DNA from: Streptomyces sp. NRRL B-3428
GTDB lineage: Bacteria; Actinomycetota; Actinomycetes; Streptomycetales; Streptomycetaceae
Assembly (NCBI GenBank): GCA_000721375.1
Contig: JOGW01000024.1
Location: forward strand, 1-64,000
Reading direction: 5' to 3'
Length of the DNA stretch: 64,000 bases
The translations under genes and the position numbers were made by a program. Shown here in pieces: positions 25,038 through 33,303 of this stretch (position 1 is the first letter of the stretch; every line of letters begins with the position of its first letter). Below the pieces are notes generated by a model. It was given only the letters and a program-made list of their open reading frames with translations. It was not told the DNA's origin and did no database searches.

Positions 25038-25079
25038 AGCGGCCGCCATCGGCGTGAATCCATCGCTCCCACAAGGGAG

Positions 25080-25088
25080 TTATCCACA
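25080..25088 (+). other. Isolated DnaA-box-like 9-mer TTATCCACA
   Basis: An exact E. coli-consensus DnaA box lies alone in the intergenic region. No cluster of boxes and no replication gene is present, so this is not an origin; it could titrate DnaA or be chance. Confidence 0.4.
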
Positions 25089-25099
25089 GGTCCCCGAAC

Positions 25100-25140
25100 G
25101 GAAGTCCGCCCGCCCATACACTGGGGCGCGGCGGACTTCC
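25100..25140. terminator. Strong hairpin between ABC operon and SLT-NlpC/P60 gene
   Basis: GGAAGTCCGCC pairs with GGCGGACTTCC, with an inner CGCCC/GGGCG stem. It sits 62 nt after the permease stop and 22 nt before the next start, so it could terminate the ABC transcript or lie in the leader of the hydrolase gene. Confidence 0.65.
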
Positions 25141-25162
25141 TGTGTGTGAAGGGCGGTGGACG

Positions 25163-26194
25163 ATGCGTAAGGCCTGGCTGGTCACGGCCGCTCTCGTGAG
25201 CGGCGGACTCGGCTTCGTACTGCTGCTCGTCGTCGGCACCTTCATGGTCGCGGGAAACCTGGCGAACGGGGTGGGCAAGGGCGCCGTCGGCCTCGCCAAG
25301 GGCGCCGTACCGGCCGCGTACCAGCCGCTCGTACAGAAGTGGGGCAATCTCTGCCCGGCCATCAACCCGGCGCTGCTCGCCGCGCAGTTGTACCAGGAGA
25401 GCGGCTGGAACCCGAAGGCGCAGAGTCCCGCGGCGGCGCAGGGGATAGCGCAGTTCATCCCCGGCACCTGGGCCACCCACGGTGTGGACGGGGACAAGGA
25501 CGGCGACCGCGATGTCTGGGATCCCAATGACGCGATCCCGTCGGCCGCTTCGTACGACTGCAAGCTCGCGGGCTATGTGAAGGACGCCCCGGGCAACCCG
25601 ACGCACAACATGCTGGCCGCGTACAACGCGGGGGCGTATGCCGTCATCAAGTACGGCGGGGTGCCGCCGTATCGCGAGACACAGAACTACGTGAAGACCA
25701 TCACGACCCTGGAGAAGAGCTTCGCGCGCCCGGTTGGCCGAGTAAGTCCCTCCCGGCAGGCGGCCGGCGCGATCTCGTTCGCGCAGGAGCAGCTCGGTAC
25801 GGAGTATCTGTGGGGCGGTGACGGCACCGCGGCGGACGGCGGACGCTTCGACTGCTCGGGTCTGACGAAGGCCGCGTACGACACGGTCGGGGTGGAGCTG
25901 CCGCGCGTGGCCAACGACCAGTACAACGCGGGCCCGCATCCCAAGCGCAGCGAGCTTCTCCCCGGTGACCTGGTGTTCTTCTCGGACGACCTCACCAATT
26001 CACGGGCCATCCGGCACGTCGGCATCTATGTCGGCGGCGGGTACATGATCGATGCGCCGCGGCCCGGAGCGGTGATCCGTTTCGCGCCGGTCGACACCCC
26101 CGACTACTTCGGTGCGACCCGGGTCACGCAGGACGGCGCGAAGGCGCTCGAGGAGGCTCGCGAGGGGATTGCGGAGGCGTCCTCCAGCACGTGA
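25163..26194 (+). CDS. Bifunctional cell-wall hydrolase: SLT lysozyme-like plus NlpC/P60
   Basis: A 343-aa membrane-anchored enzyme. One TM helix (7-30) is followed by a lytic transglycosylase domain (about 60-175; catalytic Glu79 in YQESGWNP, then AQGIAQFIPGTW, MLAAYNAG) and a C-terminal NlpC/P60 domain (about 198-325; Cys231 in FDCSGL, His285 in RHVGIYVG). The pairing equals CwlT/Tn916 Orf14-type hydrolases, which open peptidoglycan for Gram-positive T4SSs. It is 10 kb from the T4SS-like cluster on the other strand; a functional link is an inference. ATG at 25163 is preferred over GTG at 25142. Confidence 0.92.
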   Translation: MRKAWLVTAALVSGGLGFVLLLVVGTFMVAGNLANGVGKGAVGLAKGAVPAAYQPLVQKWGNLCPAINPALLAAQLYQESGWNPKAQSPAAAQGIAQFIPGTWATHGVDGDKDGDRDVWDPNDAIPSAASYDCKLAGYVKDAPGNPTHNMLAAYNAGAYAVIKYGGVPPYRETQNYVKTITTLEKSFARPVGRVSPSRQAAGAISFAQEQLGTEYLWGGDGTAADGGRFDCSGLTKAAYDTVGVELPRVANDQYNAGPHPKRSELLPGDLVFFSDDLTNSRAIRHVGIYVGGGYMIDAPRPGAVIRFAPVDTPDYFGATRVTQDGAKALEEAREGIAEASSST

Positions 26195-26345
26195 TGTGGC
26201 CGAAACCCTGCGCCAGAACAAGTCTCTGAGCTGCGGCGATGCATCACTCTTCGATAACGTCCGAGTGATCTTTCGGTGGAGAGTGGAACGTAACAAGGGG
26301 AAGTGAACGTTCAGCGGGCGAGGGACAGCAAGACTGATGTGAAAG

Positions 26346-26395
26346 CACCGGACAGCACCGGACAGCACCAGGCAACACCGGACAGCACCAGGCAG
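26346..26395 (+). repeat. Five tandem 10-bp repeats
   Basis: Five contiguous copies of CACCGGACAG or the variant CACCAGGCAR lie in the 295-bp gap between the cell-wall hydrolase and PAP2 genes. No gene was found in the gap. A TGAACGTTCA palindrome lies just upstream at 26304-26313. Confidence 0.85.
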
Positions 26396-26489
26396 CAGAC
26401 GCACTGACCAAGCTCTGAAGCACGGGGGTTGAGACAACGGGGCGCGGACATGAGCGCGCGCCCACGACGAGACAAGGGGCCGCAGCACC

Positions 26490-27215
26490 ATGGCTGGAAT
26501 GGAGAGCGCCGTCGACGGCGCGTCCAACCCCGATGTCGATCTTCTCTACGACATCAACGGGCTCACCAAGTCCACCCCCGAGTGGCTCGACCGTGCGATC
26601 GGCTTCACCGGTGAGTACGGACTCCTGATCGCCCTCGTCGTTCTCGTGCTGTGGTGCTGGACCTCCGTGCGCCGTCGCCCCGATCCGGAGAGCGCAGAGG
26701 TCGCAGTCGCCGGTCTCGTATGGGCGCCGCTGGCCGCGGGGATCGCGGTGCTGATCAACATTCCGATACGGGACTTCGTCGAGCGTCCCCGGCCCTTCGT
26801 CGACCACAGCGGGCTCCACCTGCTCGTCGACGGCAAGAGCGACTACTCCTTCGTCAGCGATCACGCCACGCTCGCGATGGCGCTCGGCACCGGACTCTTC
26901 GTCGCCAACCGCAAGTTCGGGCTCATCGGCATCGGGCTCGCGCTGGTCGAGGGTTTCTGCCGGGTGTTCATGGGCGTGCACTATCCGACGGACGTGGTGG
27001 GCGGCTTCGCGCTCGGCACGGCGACCACGCTGTTGCTCGCACCGCTCGCGATGGCCCTGCTCACCCCGCTCACGACGGCGATCGCCCGTTCGTCCCGGGT
27101 CGGTTTTCTCGTACGGGCCCGGCGGGCGCGGCTCACGCACGACACCCTGGACCTTCCGGAACCGCGGGCGGCGGACGAGTCGCCGGAGTCGGAGCGGAAG
27201 GATCTGGCAGCCTGA
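26490..27215 (+). CDS. PAP2-family membrane phosphatase
   Basis: A 241-aa phosphatase with five or six TM helices. The three active-site motifs are present: RDFVERPRPF (KxxxxxxRP-like), SFVSDHATLA (PSGH-like, with SDH) and CRVFMGVHYPTDVVGG (SRxxxxxHxxxD-like). Members dephosphorylate undecaprenyl pyrophosphate or other lipid phosphates on the outer membrane face. The start at 26490 is chosen; a second Met lies three codons on. It ends 5 nt from a convergent small gene. Confidence 0.93.
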   Translation: MAGMESAVDGASNPDVDLLYDINGLTKSTPEWLDRAIGFTGEYGLLIALVVLVLWCWTSVRRRPDPESAEVAVAGLVWAPLAAGIAVLINIPIRDFVERPRPFVDHSGLHLLVDGKSDYSFVSDHATLAMALGTGLFVANRKFGLIGIGLALVEGFCRVFMGVHYPTDVVGGFALGTATTLLLAPLAMALLTPLTTAIARSSRVGFLVRARRARLTHDTLDLPEPRAADESPESERKDLAA

Positions 27216-27220
27216 GGCGC

Positions 27221-27541
27221 TCAGCCTGCCGCCGAGTTGACCGGCTCAGGAGCCAACTGATCCTCGGGGGACACCTGTTGGGCGGTGATCTGCCCTCCGG
27301 TGGCAACAGTGTCCTGTGCTGCCCGGTGCCTGCGCATCAGTTTCAGGCCGTACCCCCCGGCGACCGCGGCGACCGCGGCGGAGGCGAGGGCCAGCGGGCC
27401 CGCTTCGGGGTGGGCGGCGGCGAACTCGCCGGTGCCCGAGGCGGCGGCCGCGGGACTCGCGCCGGCGGCGATCAGCATCGCGGCGGCGGCGACGGAACCG
27501 AGCGGGGCTATTCGGGTACGGGTCCTTCTTGCGCTCTTCAT
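27221..27541 (-). CDS. Small exported membrane protein, function unknown
   Basis: A 106-aa Ala-rich protein. A signal peptide (about 12-33, LGSVAAAAMLIAAGASPAAAA) is followed by a short loop, one hydrophobic helix (48-67), a basic stop-transfer LMRRHRAA and a polar tail. The topology is that of a surface protein with a C-terminal anchor. Weak AGGTCACC ribosome site. No recognised family. Confidence 0.65.
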   Translation of the reverse strand: MKSARRTRTRIAPLGSVAAAAMLIAAGASPAAAASGTGEFAAAHPEAGPLALASAAVAAVAGGYGLKLMRRHRAAQDTVATGGQITAQQVSPEDQLAPEPVNSAAG

Positions 27542-27716
27542 GGTGACCTGCCCTCGGGTTGCGGGTGCGTCCGGTGCATACAGGGCAACCCCGAGGTGGG
27601 GTCTGGGCCACTTGAGGGCGTGTCGGGTGGGCCGTACGAGGGGTTGGTTGGGCTGTCCGGGGTAGGGGCGCGGTCCCGCTGCCGCGCGCGGGCCGGATCG
27701 CCTGCGGCGGGCGGGA

Positions 27717-29297
27717 TCACAGCGCCTGCGGAAACGTGAACACGCCGGCCGGGTCGTACCGCCGCTTCAGCTGCGAAAGACGCCCGGCCGCCGGACCGTA
27801 GTACGCCTCCCGCCAGTTCTTCAGCGCCGGGTCCGTGTAGTTCTGGTACGCCGAGCCCGACACGAAGGGCCGCATCGACTTGAGGGTCGCGTCCAGCCAG
27901 GACTTGGCCGGCGCAGCGGAGGCACCCTCGCGCCATGACGCCAGATACTGCACGAGCACCCGCTCGCGCCGGTGCACGAAGGCCGTCGCCGTGGGGTCGA
28001 CCCGGTTCACCGCACCGCCGAGCGCCGTCAGCGCGATCGTTCCGGCCCGCAGGTCCCGCACCCGGGAAACGGCACCGAGAAGTGCCGTGATCCCCTGCGG
28101 CGGCAGCTCGCGCGCGAGGAAGTCCGAGCGTGCTTCGTACGTTTCGCGCCGCAGCTCACCCGAACCGGTCCGCCCCGGTGTCCCGCCCGGCAGATGGCAC
28201 TGCTCGTCCGAGTCGAAGCCCGAGCAGCCGGCGGAGATCTCCATCGCCTCCTCGTACGACCTGCGGCGCAGCGAGACCGAGGAGGCCGAGGCGCCGATCG
28301 CGTCCGCGAGCCGGTCGACGGCGTTCTGCAGGTCGCCGTAGGTGCCGAGCGAGTACGCGATCACCTCCACATGAGGCGTACCGCCTTCCTCGACACCGAG
28401 GTTGCAGGCCGACCAGATCTCGTCCGGCTGCCCGGGCCCCCACGCCTGCCACGCGCGGACCACGTCGGCGGCGCGCCGCCACGGCCAGCGCATGAAACAG
28501 GTGACGACCTGAGGCGCTGGATGCGTACGGAAGCCGAGGTCGGTGACCACGCCGAACTGCCCGTTGCCCGCCCCGCGCAGCGCCCAGAACAGGTCGGTGT
28601 TCTCCTCGGCGGAGCAGAGCAGTTCCTTGCCCTCGGCGGTGACGAGCGTCACCGAGGTGAGGCTGTCGCAGGTGAGCCCGTAGCCACGGGAGGTCACCCC
28701 GTGGCCGCCGCCGAGCGCCAGCCCCGTGATGCCGACGCTCGGGCACGAACCCGCCGGGATCGTGGCCCCCTTGGCGGCCAGCGCGCGGTAGACATCGATC
28801 AGCCGGGCCCCCGCGCCGACCGATGCGGTGCCTCCGCCTGCCCGTATCGACGCGAGAGCGGAGACGTCGAGGATCAGCCGGCCGTTGCCCGAGGACCAGC
28901 CCGCGTACGAGTGCCCGCCGCTGCGGATCGCCACCGCGGTGCCGGACGCGCGCGCGAAGGCCAGCGCGGTGCGTATGTCCGCGGCGCCCGAGACATACGC
29001 GACGGCGGCGGGCTTCAGGCTGTCGAAGCGGGTGTTGTAGAGCTGCCGGGCCGTGTCCCAGTCCGCGTCACCGGGGCGTATCAGCCTGCCGTCGAGGTCC
29101 TCGGCGAGAGCGGACCAGTCCGCGGCCGTACGCGAGGGGCGGGGCTTCGCGTCGGTGGACGACGGGGCGTCCGAAGGTGGAAGGTCCGACGGCGGCGGGG
29201 ACTCGGTCCCGCCGTCGGACTCACTGCAGGCCGCCGTCGCCGAGAGGGCCAGTGCGGCCCCGCCGATGATGGCCGTACGCCGGTCCATGTGCCCCAT
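27717..29297 (-). CDS. Exported FAD-linked oxidase (berberine-bridge type)
   Basis: A 526-aa flavoprotein. The N-terminus DRRTAIIGGAALALSATAACSES carries twin Arg and a lipobox-like ATAAC, so it is a Tat substrate and probably a lipoprotein. The FAD_binding_4 domain (about 85-250) includes AIRSGGHSYAGWSSG, where the His commonly carries covalent FAD, and GITGLALGGGHG; the BBE domain closes the protein (YYGPAAGRLSQLKRRYDPAGVF). It oxidises unknown alcohols or sugars on the outer face. ATG at 29297 has GGAGGG 7 nt upstream. Confidence 0.9.
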   Translation of the reverse strand: MGHMDRRTAIIGGAALALSATAACSESDGGTESPPPSDLPPSDAPSSTDAKPRPSRTAADWSALAEDLDGRLIRPGDADWDTARQLYNTRFDSLKPAAVAYVSGAADIRTALAFARASGTAVAIRSGGHSYAGWSSGNGRLILDVSALASIRAGGGTASVGAGARLIDVYRALAAKGATIPAGSCPSVGITGLALGGGHGVTSRGYGLTCDSLTSVTLVTAEGKELLCSAEENTDLFWALRGAGNGQFGVVTDLGFRTHPAPQVVTCFMRWPWRRAADVVRAWQAWGPGQPDEIWSACNLGVEEGGTPHVEVIAYSLGTYGDLQNAVDRLADAIGASASSVSLRRRSYEEAMEISAGCSGFDSDEQCHLPGGTPGRTGSGELRRETYEARSDFLARELPPQGITALLGAVSRVRDLRAGTIALTALGGAVNRVDPTATAFVHRRERVLVQYLASWREGASAAPAKSWLDATLKSMRPFVSGSAYQNYTDPALKNWREAYYGPAAGRLSQLKRRYDPAGVFTFPQAL

Positions 29298-29405
29298 GTA
29301 CCCGCCCTCCGCCCAAGGGACGTGCCCGTCGCAGGTACGGACGGGTTCGGGGGCGTAAGGGTTCCGCGACGCCAAAGGGGCGCGCGGGTGACGGAGTTGG
29401 ACCGG

Positions 29406-29579
29406 TCAGCCGCCCGCGTGCTCCAGGGCGTCCGATCTGGCCTTGGACCGCGCTCTGCGTGCGGGACCGCGCCAGCCGCACGTGCAGTGCGCGATACAGA
29501 ACTTGCCCTGCTCGACGGTGCTGGTGTGGTGTGCCGCGGTAGGGGTGGTTTCGCCTGGATGCGGAGGCTTTTGTTGCAC
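29406..29579 (-). CDS. 57-aa Cys-containing small protein
   Basis: A short reading frame in the otherwise empty region between the FAD oxidase and the lipoprotein gene. It starts with GTG, encodes 57 aa, and has a polar His/Thr/Pro N-terminus, a core FCIAHCTCGWRG with three Cys and a His that could bind zinc, and a basic tail PARRARSKARSDALEHAGG. From memory, small proteins with a CxCGWxG core and an Arg/Ala-rich tail recur in Streptomyces; not checked. Ribosome site weak. If real it is probably a nucleic-acid- or metal-binding protein. Confidence 0.62.
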   Translation of the reverse strand: MQQKPPHPGETTPTAAHHTSTVEQGKFCIAHCTCGWRGPARRARSKARSDALEHAGG

Positions 29580-29699
29580 GTTTCAACCGTAACCGCCGAC
29601 GGCCCGTGCTCAAGCCCCGTGACGGGGGCGGTTACCCGTCGTTAAGGGGAATGCAAGGGGGCCCGCGTACGGACGGCCAGTGTTGGGGGTAGGCAGGCG

Positions 29700-30590
29700 A
29701 TGGTGGTGCAGCAGCTCGAGGAGCGTCGAAGCGGTGGGGCTCGGCGCTTTCTGGCCGCTCCGGTGGGTGCGGGCCTGGCCTCGCTGATCCTGGCCACGAC
29801 CGGCTGTTCCCCGGGCGGCGCGGTCGCCGACGACGCGGGGGGCGATCCGCACGAGATCCTGCGGCGCGCGGCCGCCGAGCTGATCGACGCCCGTACGGCC
29901 CGTGCGCGCACCTCGATGGAGATGGCCTCGGGCGGCACCCGCGTCACGATTCGCGGCGCCGGTACATACGACTTCGTACGCCGGGTCGGCGAGCTCAAGG
30001 TGCAGCTGCCGCAGGACCCCTCGGGCGCGGAGGGGCAGGGCCCGATCACCGAGATGCTCGCGCCCGGCGCGCTGTACATGAAGAACCGGGGCGCGGGCGT
30101 CCCCGCCGACAAGTGGGTTCGTATCGACACCGCGACCCTCCCCGACGGCAACCTCGTGACGGGCGGCGCCACCGACCCGCTGACCGCCGCGGAGCTGCTG
30201 CGGGGCGCGAGTTCGGTGGAGTACGTGGGGCCCGACAAGGTGGACGGCACCGCCGTACGGCACTACCGCGGGGTCGTCGATCTGGCGCGCGCGGCCGAGT
30301 TGGCGCCCGCGGAGAACAGGGCGGTGCTGCGGGCGGCGGCGAAAGGGTTCACCAAGGACACCGTGCCGTTCGACGCGTATCTCGACGACCACGGGCGGCT
30401 GCGCAAGATCAGCCATGAGTTCAGCTTCGCCAACGGCCAGGCCGGAGGCGGCAGTTCCGGTGCGGACGGCGAGGGCGGCAAGCCGGTGGCGGTGATGTCG
30501 ACTACCTGGCTCGACGCGTTCGGCACGAAGGCGGCGGCGAAGCTGCCCGCGGCCGGGGACATCTACGCGGGGAAGATCGCGCAGCGCTGA
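29700..30590 (+). CDS. Lipoprotein, LppX/LprG-like fold suspected
   Basis: A 296-aa secreted lipoprotein. The signal ends in a lipobox LATTGC at about residue 37. The mature protein has the repeated strand pattern of LolA/LppX-like lipid-binding domains (TSMEMASGGTRVTIRGAGTYD, VEYVGPDKVDGTAVRHYRGV, DAYLDDHGRLRKISHEF). It may shuttle or hold a lipid in the envelope; the fold is inferred from pattern. Monocistronic. Confidence 0.82.
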   Translation: MVVQQLEERRSGGARRFLAAPVGAGLASLILATTGCSPGGAVADDAGGDPHEILRRAAAELIDARTARARTSMEMASGGTRVTIRGAGTYDFVRRVGELKVQLPQDPSGAEGQGPITEMLAPGALYMKNRGAGVPADKWVRIDTATLPDGNLVTGGATDPLTAAELLRGASSVEYVGPDKVDGTAVRHYRGVVDLARAAELAPAENRAVLRAAAKGFTKDTVPFDAYLDDHGRLRKISHEFSFANGQAGGGSSGADGEGGKPVAVMSTTWLDAFGTKAAAKLPAAGDIYAGKIAQR

Positions 30591-30695
30591 CGCGGTCGGC
30601 CGGCGCCCGAACTCGCCCCGGCGGGGCCCGAATTCACAACCCGAAATGGTCCGTACGTGCCATGCGCGTTCCGTAGACCGCTCCCTACTCTAGGA

Positions 30696-30760
30696 AGTCG
30701 GGCCTCGGGGAAGCGGAGGCTCTGTGGAGGCTGCTCGGAGCCGAACCCAGGCAGCCGACT
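30696..30760 (+). ncRNA. Possible structured leader RNA (three-way junction)
   Basis: An outer stem AGTCGG/CCGACT encloses a GCCTC/GAGGC hairpin and a GGCT/AGCC hairpin; GGCTGC/GCAGCC gives an alternative pairing. It lies in the 210-bp gap 40 nt before a small ORF. It does not match a riboswitch class that I recognise. Confidence 0.3.
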
Positions 30761-30800
30761 CGTAAGGAAGGCGTGCGACCGCCGCCGGTGGAAAGAGGTG

Positions 30801-30998
30801 ATGTACGTGGCTCGGGCCCAGGGCAGGGGAGCGGTTCAGGACCACGTCGCCCTCGCCGAGATCGAACTGTGCGGCGACCTCATCATCGCGGCGTCGGCCG
30901 CGGACGAGGAGCGGCTCAGCGCGGACCGGATCGACGAGGTGCTGAGAGTGGCCGGGGGCGCCGGGGGCGACGAAGAGGAGCCCCCGGAACCCCGGTGA
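30801..30998 (+). CDS. Small conserved-looking protein, function unknown
   Basis: A 65-aa protein with an amphipathic helical middle (DHVALAEIELCGDLIIAASAA, DEERLSADRIDEVLRVAGG) and an acidic tail EEEPPEPR. ATG at 30801 or GTG at 30807 are possible; AGAGGTGA lies just upstream of both. It may be preceded by a structured leader. Convergent with csoR, 52 nt away. Confidence 0.72.
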   Translation: MYVARAQGRGAVQDHVALAEIELCGDLIIAASAADEERLSADRIDEVLRVAGGAGGDEEEPPEPR

Positions 30999-31050
30999 GC
31001 AGCCCTCGAACGCAGACGCCCACGTCCCCGCACGTACGCCCACTCACATC

Positions 31051-31419
31051 TCAAGTCCGAAGCAACCGGGCAATCGCCTTGGTCGCCTCTTCCACCTTCG
31101 CGTCGATCTCCTCGCCGCCCTTGAGGGCCGCGTCCGCGACGCAGTGGCGCAGATGCTCCTCCAGGAGCTGGAGCGCGAAGGACTGCAGGGCCTTCGTCGA
31201 GGCCGAGACCTGGGTGAGTATGTCGATGCAGTAGACGTCCTCGTCGACCAGGCGCTGCAGACCGCGGATCTGGCCCTCGATCCGGCGCAGGCGCTTGAGG
31301 TGCTCTTCCTTCTGCTTGTGGTAGCCGTGGACCCCGCGGTCGTGGTCCGTCACGACCGCTGCGCCCGTCACCACAGCAGCGGGCTCCGGCGTGGTCGCTC
31401 CGGCCTCGGTGGTGGTCAT
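31051..31419 (-). CDS. csoR: CsoR-family copper-sensing repressor
   Basis: A 122-aa DUF156 all-helical repressor. The Cu(I) ligands of CsoR are all present: Cys64 (DVYCIDIL), His89 and Cys93 (EEHLRHC), with the conserved RRIEGQIRGLQRLV helix. Apo protein would bind the GC-flanked operator at 31457-31473 and release it with Cu(I). ATG at 31419 with GGAGG is used; a longer in-frame start would read through the operator. No copper pump or chaperone is adjacent, so targets may be elsewhere. Confidence 0.88.
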   Translation of the reverse strand: MTTTEAGATTPEPAAVVTGAAVVTDHDRGVHGYHKQKEEHLKRLRRIEGQIRGLQRLVDEDVYCIDILTQVSASTKALQSFALQLLEEHLRHCVADAALKGGEEIDAKVEEATKAIARLLRT

Positions 31420-31456
31420 CCCGTCCTCCTCGTCGCGTATCCCGGTTTCCCTCGGG

Positions 31457-31473
31457 ATACCCCTGGTGGGTAT
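31457..31473. promoter_or_regulatory. CsoR-type operator
   Basis: ATACCC-N5-GGGTAT, an inverted repeat of the known CsoR/RcnR type, lies 38 bp upstream of csoR, over the likely promoter. It suggests autoregulation. Confidence 0.75.
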
Positions 31474-31652
31474 ATGGTACCCGACACGCCCGTATCGGAC
31501 AGAGGTCTTTGCCTGCCCTGGGCGGGGGTGGCACACCCAGCGTGCTCATCACTGTGCCCGATGGGCGACACTGGGGAGCGGCCGGTTAGCCGTGGCCGGT
31601 TGATGCGCCTAGCATCAGCCTCACCGAATCCGAAGCACCCCGAGGACCCCAC

Positions 31653-32273
31653 GTGCGATTTCGTCTGACCCCCAGGGAGACGAGCTTCTACGACATGTTC
31701 GCCGCGTCCGCGGACAACATCGTCACAGGCTCGAAGCTCCTGATGGAACTGCTCGGGGCTGATTCCTCCGCCCGGGCCGAGATCGCAGAGCGTATGCGGG
31801 CCGCGGAGCACGCGGGAGACGACGCCACGCATGCGATCTTCCACCAGCTGAACTCCTCGTTCATCACGCCCTTCGACCGCGAGGACATCTACAACCTCGC
31901 GTCGAGCCTCGACGACATCATGGACTTCATGGAAGAGGCCGTCGACCTTGTCGTCCTCTACCAGGTCGAGGAGCTGCCCAAGGGCGTCGAGCAGCAGATC
32001 GAGGTGCTCGCCCGAGCCGCGGAGCTCACCGCCGAGGCCATGCCGCACCTGCGGACCATGGACAACCTCACGGAGTACTGGATCGAGGTCAACCGTCTGG
32101 AGAACCAGGCCGACCAGATCCACCGCAAGCTGCTCGCCCAGCTCTTCAACGGCAAGTACGACGCCATGGAGGTGCTGAAGCTGAAGCAGATCGTCGATGT
32201 GCTCGAGGAGGCGGCCGACGCGTTCGAGCATGTCGCCAACACCGTGGAGACCATCGCGGTCAAGGAGTCCTGA
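31653..32273 (+). CDS. DUF47/PhoU-like protein, partner of PiT transporter
   Basis: A 206-aa all-helical protein of the DUF47 family, PhoU-like, typically encoded directly before PiT phosphate transporters and thought to regulate them in the cytoplasm. It starts with GTG at 31653. The pattern FYDMFAASADNIVTGSKLLMELLG and EHAGDDATHAIFHQLNSSFITPFDRED is characteristic. The stop is 6 nt before the transporter start, so the two are one operon. Confidence 0.92.
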   Translation: MRFRLTPRETSFYDMFAASADNIVTGSKLLMELLGADSSARAEIAERMRAAEHAGDDATHAIFHQLNSSFITPFDREDIYNLASSLDDIMDFMEEAVDLVVLYQVEELPKGVEQQIEVLARAAELTAEAMPHLRTMDNLTEYWIEVNRLENQADQIHRKLLAQLFNGKYDAMEVLKLKQIVDVLEEAADAFEHVANTVETIAVKES

Positions 32274-32279
32274 GGCTTC

Positions 32280-33278
32280 GTGGACACCTTTGCTCTGGTC
32301 GTCACCATTGGTGTCGCCCTCTTCTTCACGTATACGAACGGCTTCCACGACTCCGCGAACGCCATCGCCACGTCGGTCTCCACGCGTGCGCTGACGCCTC
32401 GTGCGGCGCTCGCGATGGCCGCGGTGATGAACCTGATCGGCGCCTTCCTGGGCAACGGGATCGCGAAGACCGTCTCCGAGGGCATCATCGAGACGCCGCA
32501 CGGCAACAGGGGTATGTGGATCCTGTTCGCCGGACTGGTCGGTGCGATCGTCTGGAACCTCATCACCTGGTACTTCGGACTGCCCTCGTCGTCCTCGCAT
32601 GCCCTGTTCGGCGGACTCGTGGGTGCGGCGCTCGCCGGCGGGATCGGGGTCATCTGGTCCGGGGTGATCGAGAAGATCGTCATCCCGATGTTCATCTCGC
32701 CGGTCGTCGGTCTGATCGCGGGCTATCTGGTGATGGTCGCGATCATGTGGATGTTCCGGAAGTCCAACCCGCACAAGGCCAAGCGCGGCTTCCGTATCGC
32801 GCAGACGGTGTCCGCGGCCGGTATGGCGCTCGGGCACGGTCTGCAGGATGCGCAGAAGACCATGGGCATCGTGGTGATGGCCCTGGTCATCGCCGATGTC
32901 GAGGCCCCCGGCGACCCGATCCCCATCTGGGTGAAGGTCTCCTGTGCGCTGATGCTGTCGCTCGGTACGTACGCGGGTGGCTGGCGCATCATGCGGACGC
33001 TCGGCCGCAAGATCATCGAGCTGGACCCACCGCAGGGGTTCGCGGCCGAGACGACGGGCGCGGGCATCATGTTCACGACCGCGTTCATCTTCCACGCGCC
33101 GATCTCGACGACGCATGTGATCACGTCCGCGATCATGGGTGTCGGCGCGACGAAGCGGGTCAACGCGGTGCGCTGGGGTGTCGCGAAGAACATCATCCTC
33201 GGGTGGTTCATCACGATGCCGGCGGCTGCGCTGGTGGCGGCGTTCTCGTTCTGGCTGGTCAACATGGCGTTGCTGTAG
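32280..33278 (+). CDS. pit: PiT-family inorganic phosphate transporter
   Basis: A 332-aa low-affinity phosphate symporter. About ten TM helices carry two PD001131-like repeats: FTYTNGFHDSANAIATSVST and a C-terminal GAGIMFTTAFIFHAPISTTH with the GLPSS-like motif FGLPSSSSHALFGGL between. GTG start at 32280 with GAGG upstream. The operon with the DUF47 protein lies close to pstSCAB; both routes import phosphate. Confidence 0.94.
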   Translation: MDTFALVVTIGVALFFTYTNGFHDSANAIATSVSTRALTPRAALAMAAVMNLIGAFLGNGIAKTVSEGIIETPHGNRGMWILFAGLVGAIVWNLITWYFGLPSSSSHALFGGLVGAALAGGIGVIWSGVIEKIVIPMFISPVVGLIAGYLVMVAIMWMFRKSNPHKAKRGFRIAQTVSAAGMALGHGLQDAQKTMGIVVMALVIADVEAPGDPIPIWVKVSCALMLSLGTYAGGWRIMRTLGRKIIELDPPQGFAAETTGAGIMFTTAFIFHAPISTTHVITSAIMGVGATKRVNAVRWGVAKNIILGWFITMPAAALVAAFSFWLVNMALL

Positions 33279-33303
33279 CGCCGGCTTTCTCTCGTACGGC
33301 TTC

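Noticed and set aside
29221..29613. Minus-strand 130-codon ORF overlapping the Cys-rich mini-gene
   Set aside because: Arg-rich reading in another frame, running into the FAD oxidase; the 57-aa frame has better protein character.
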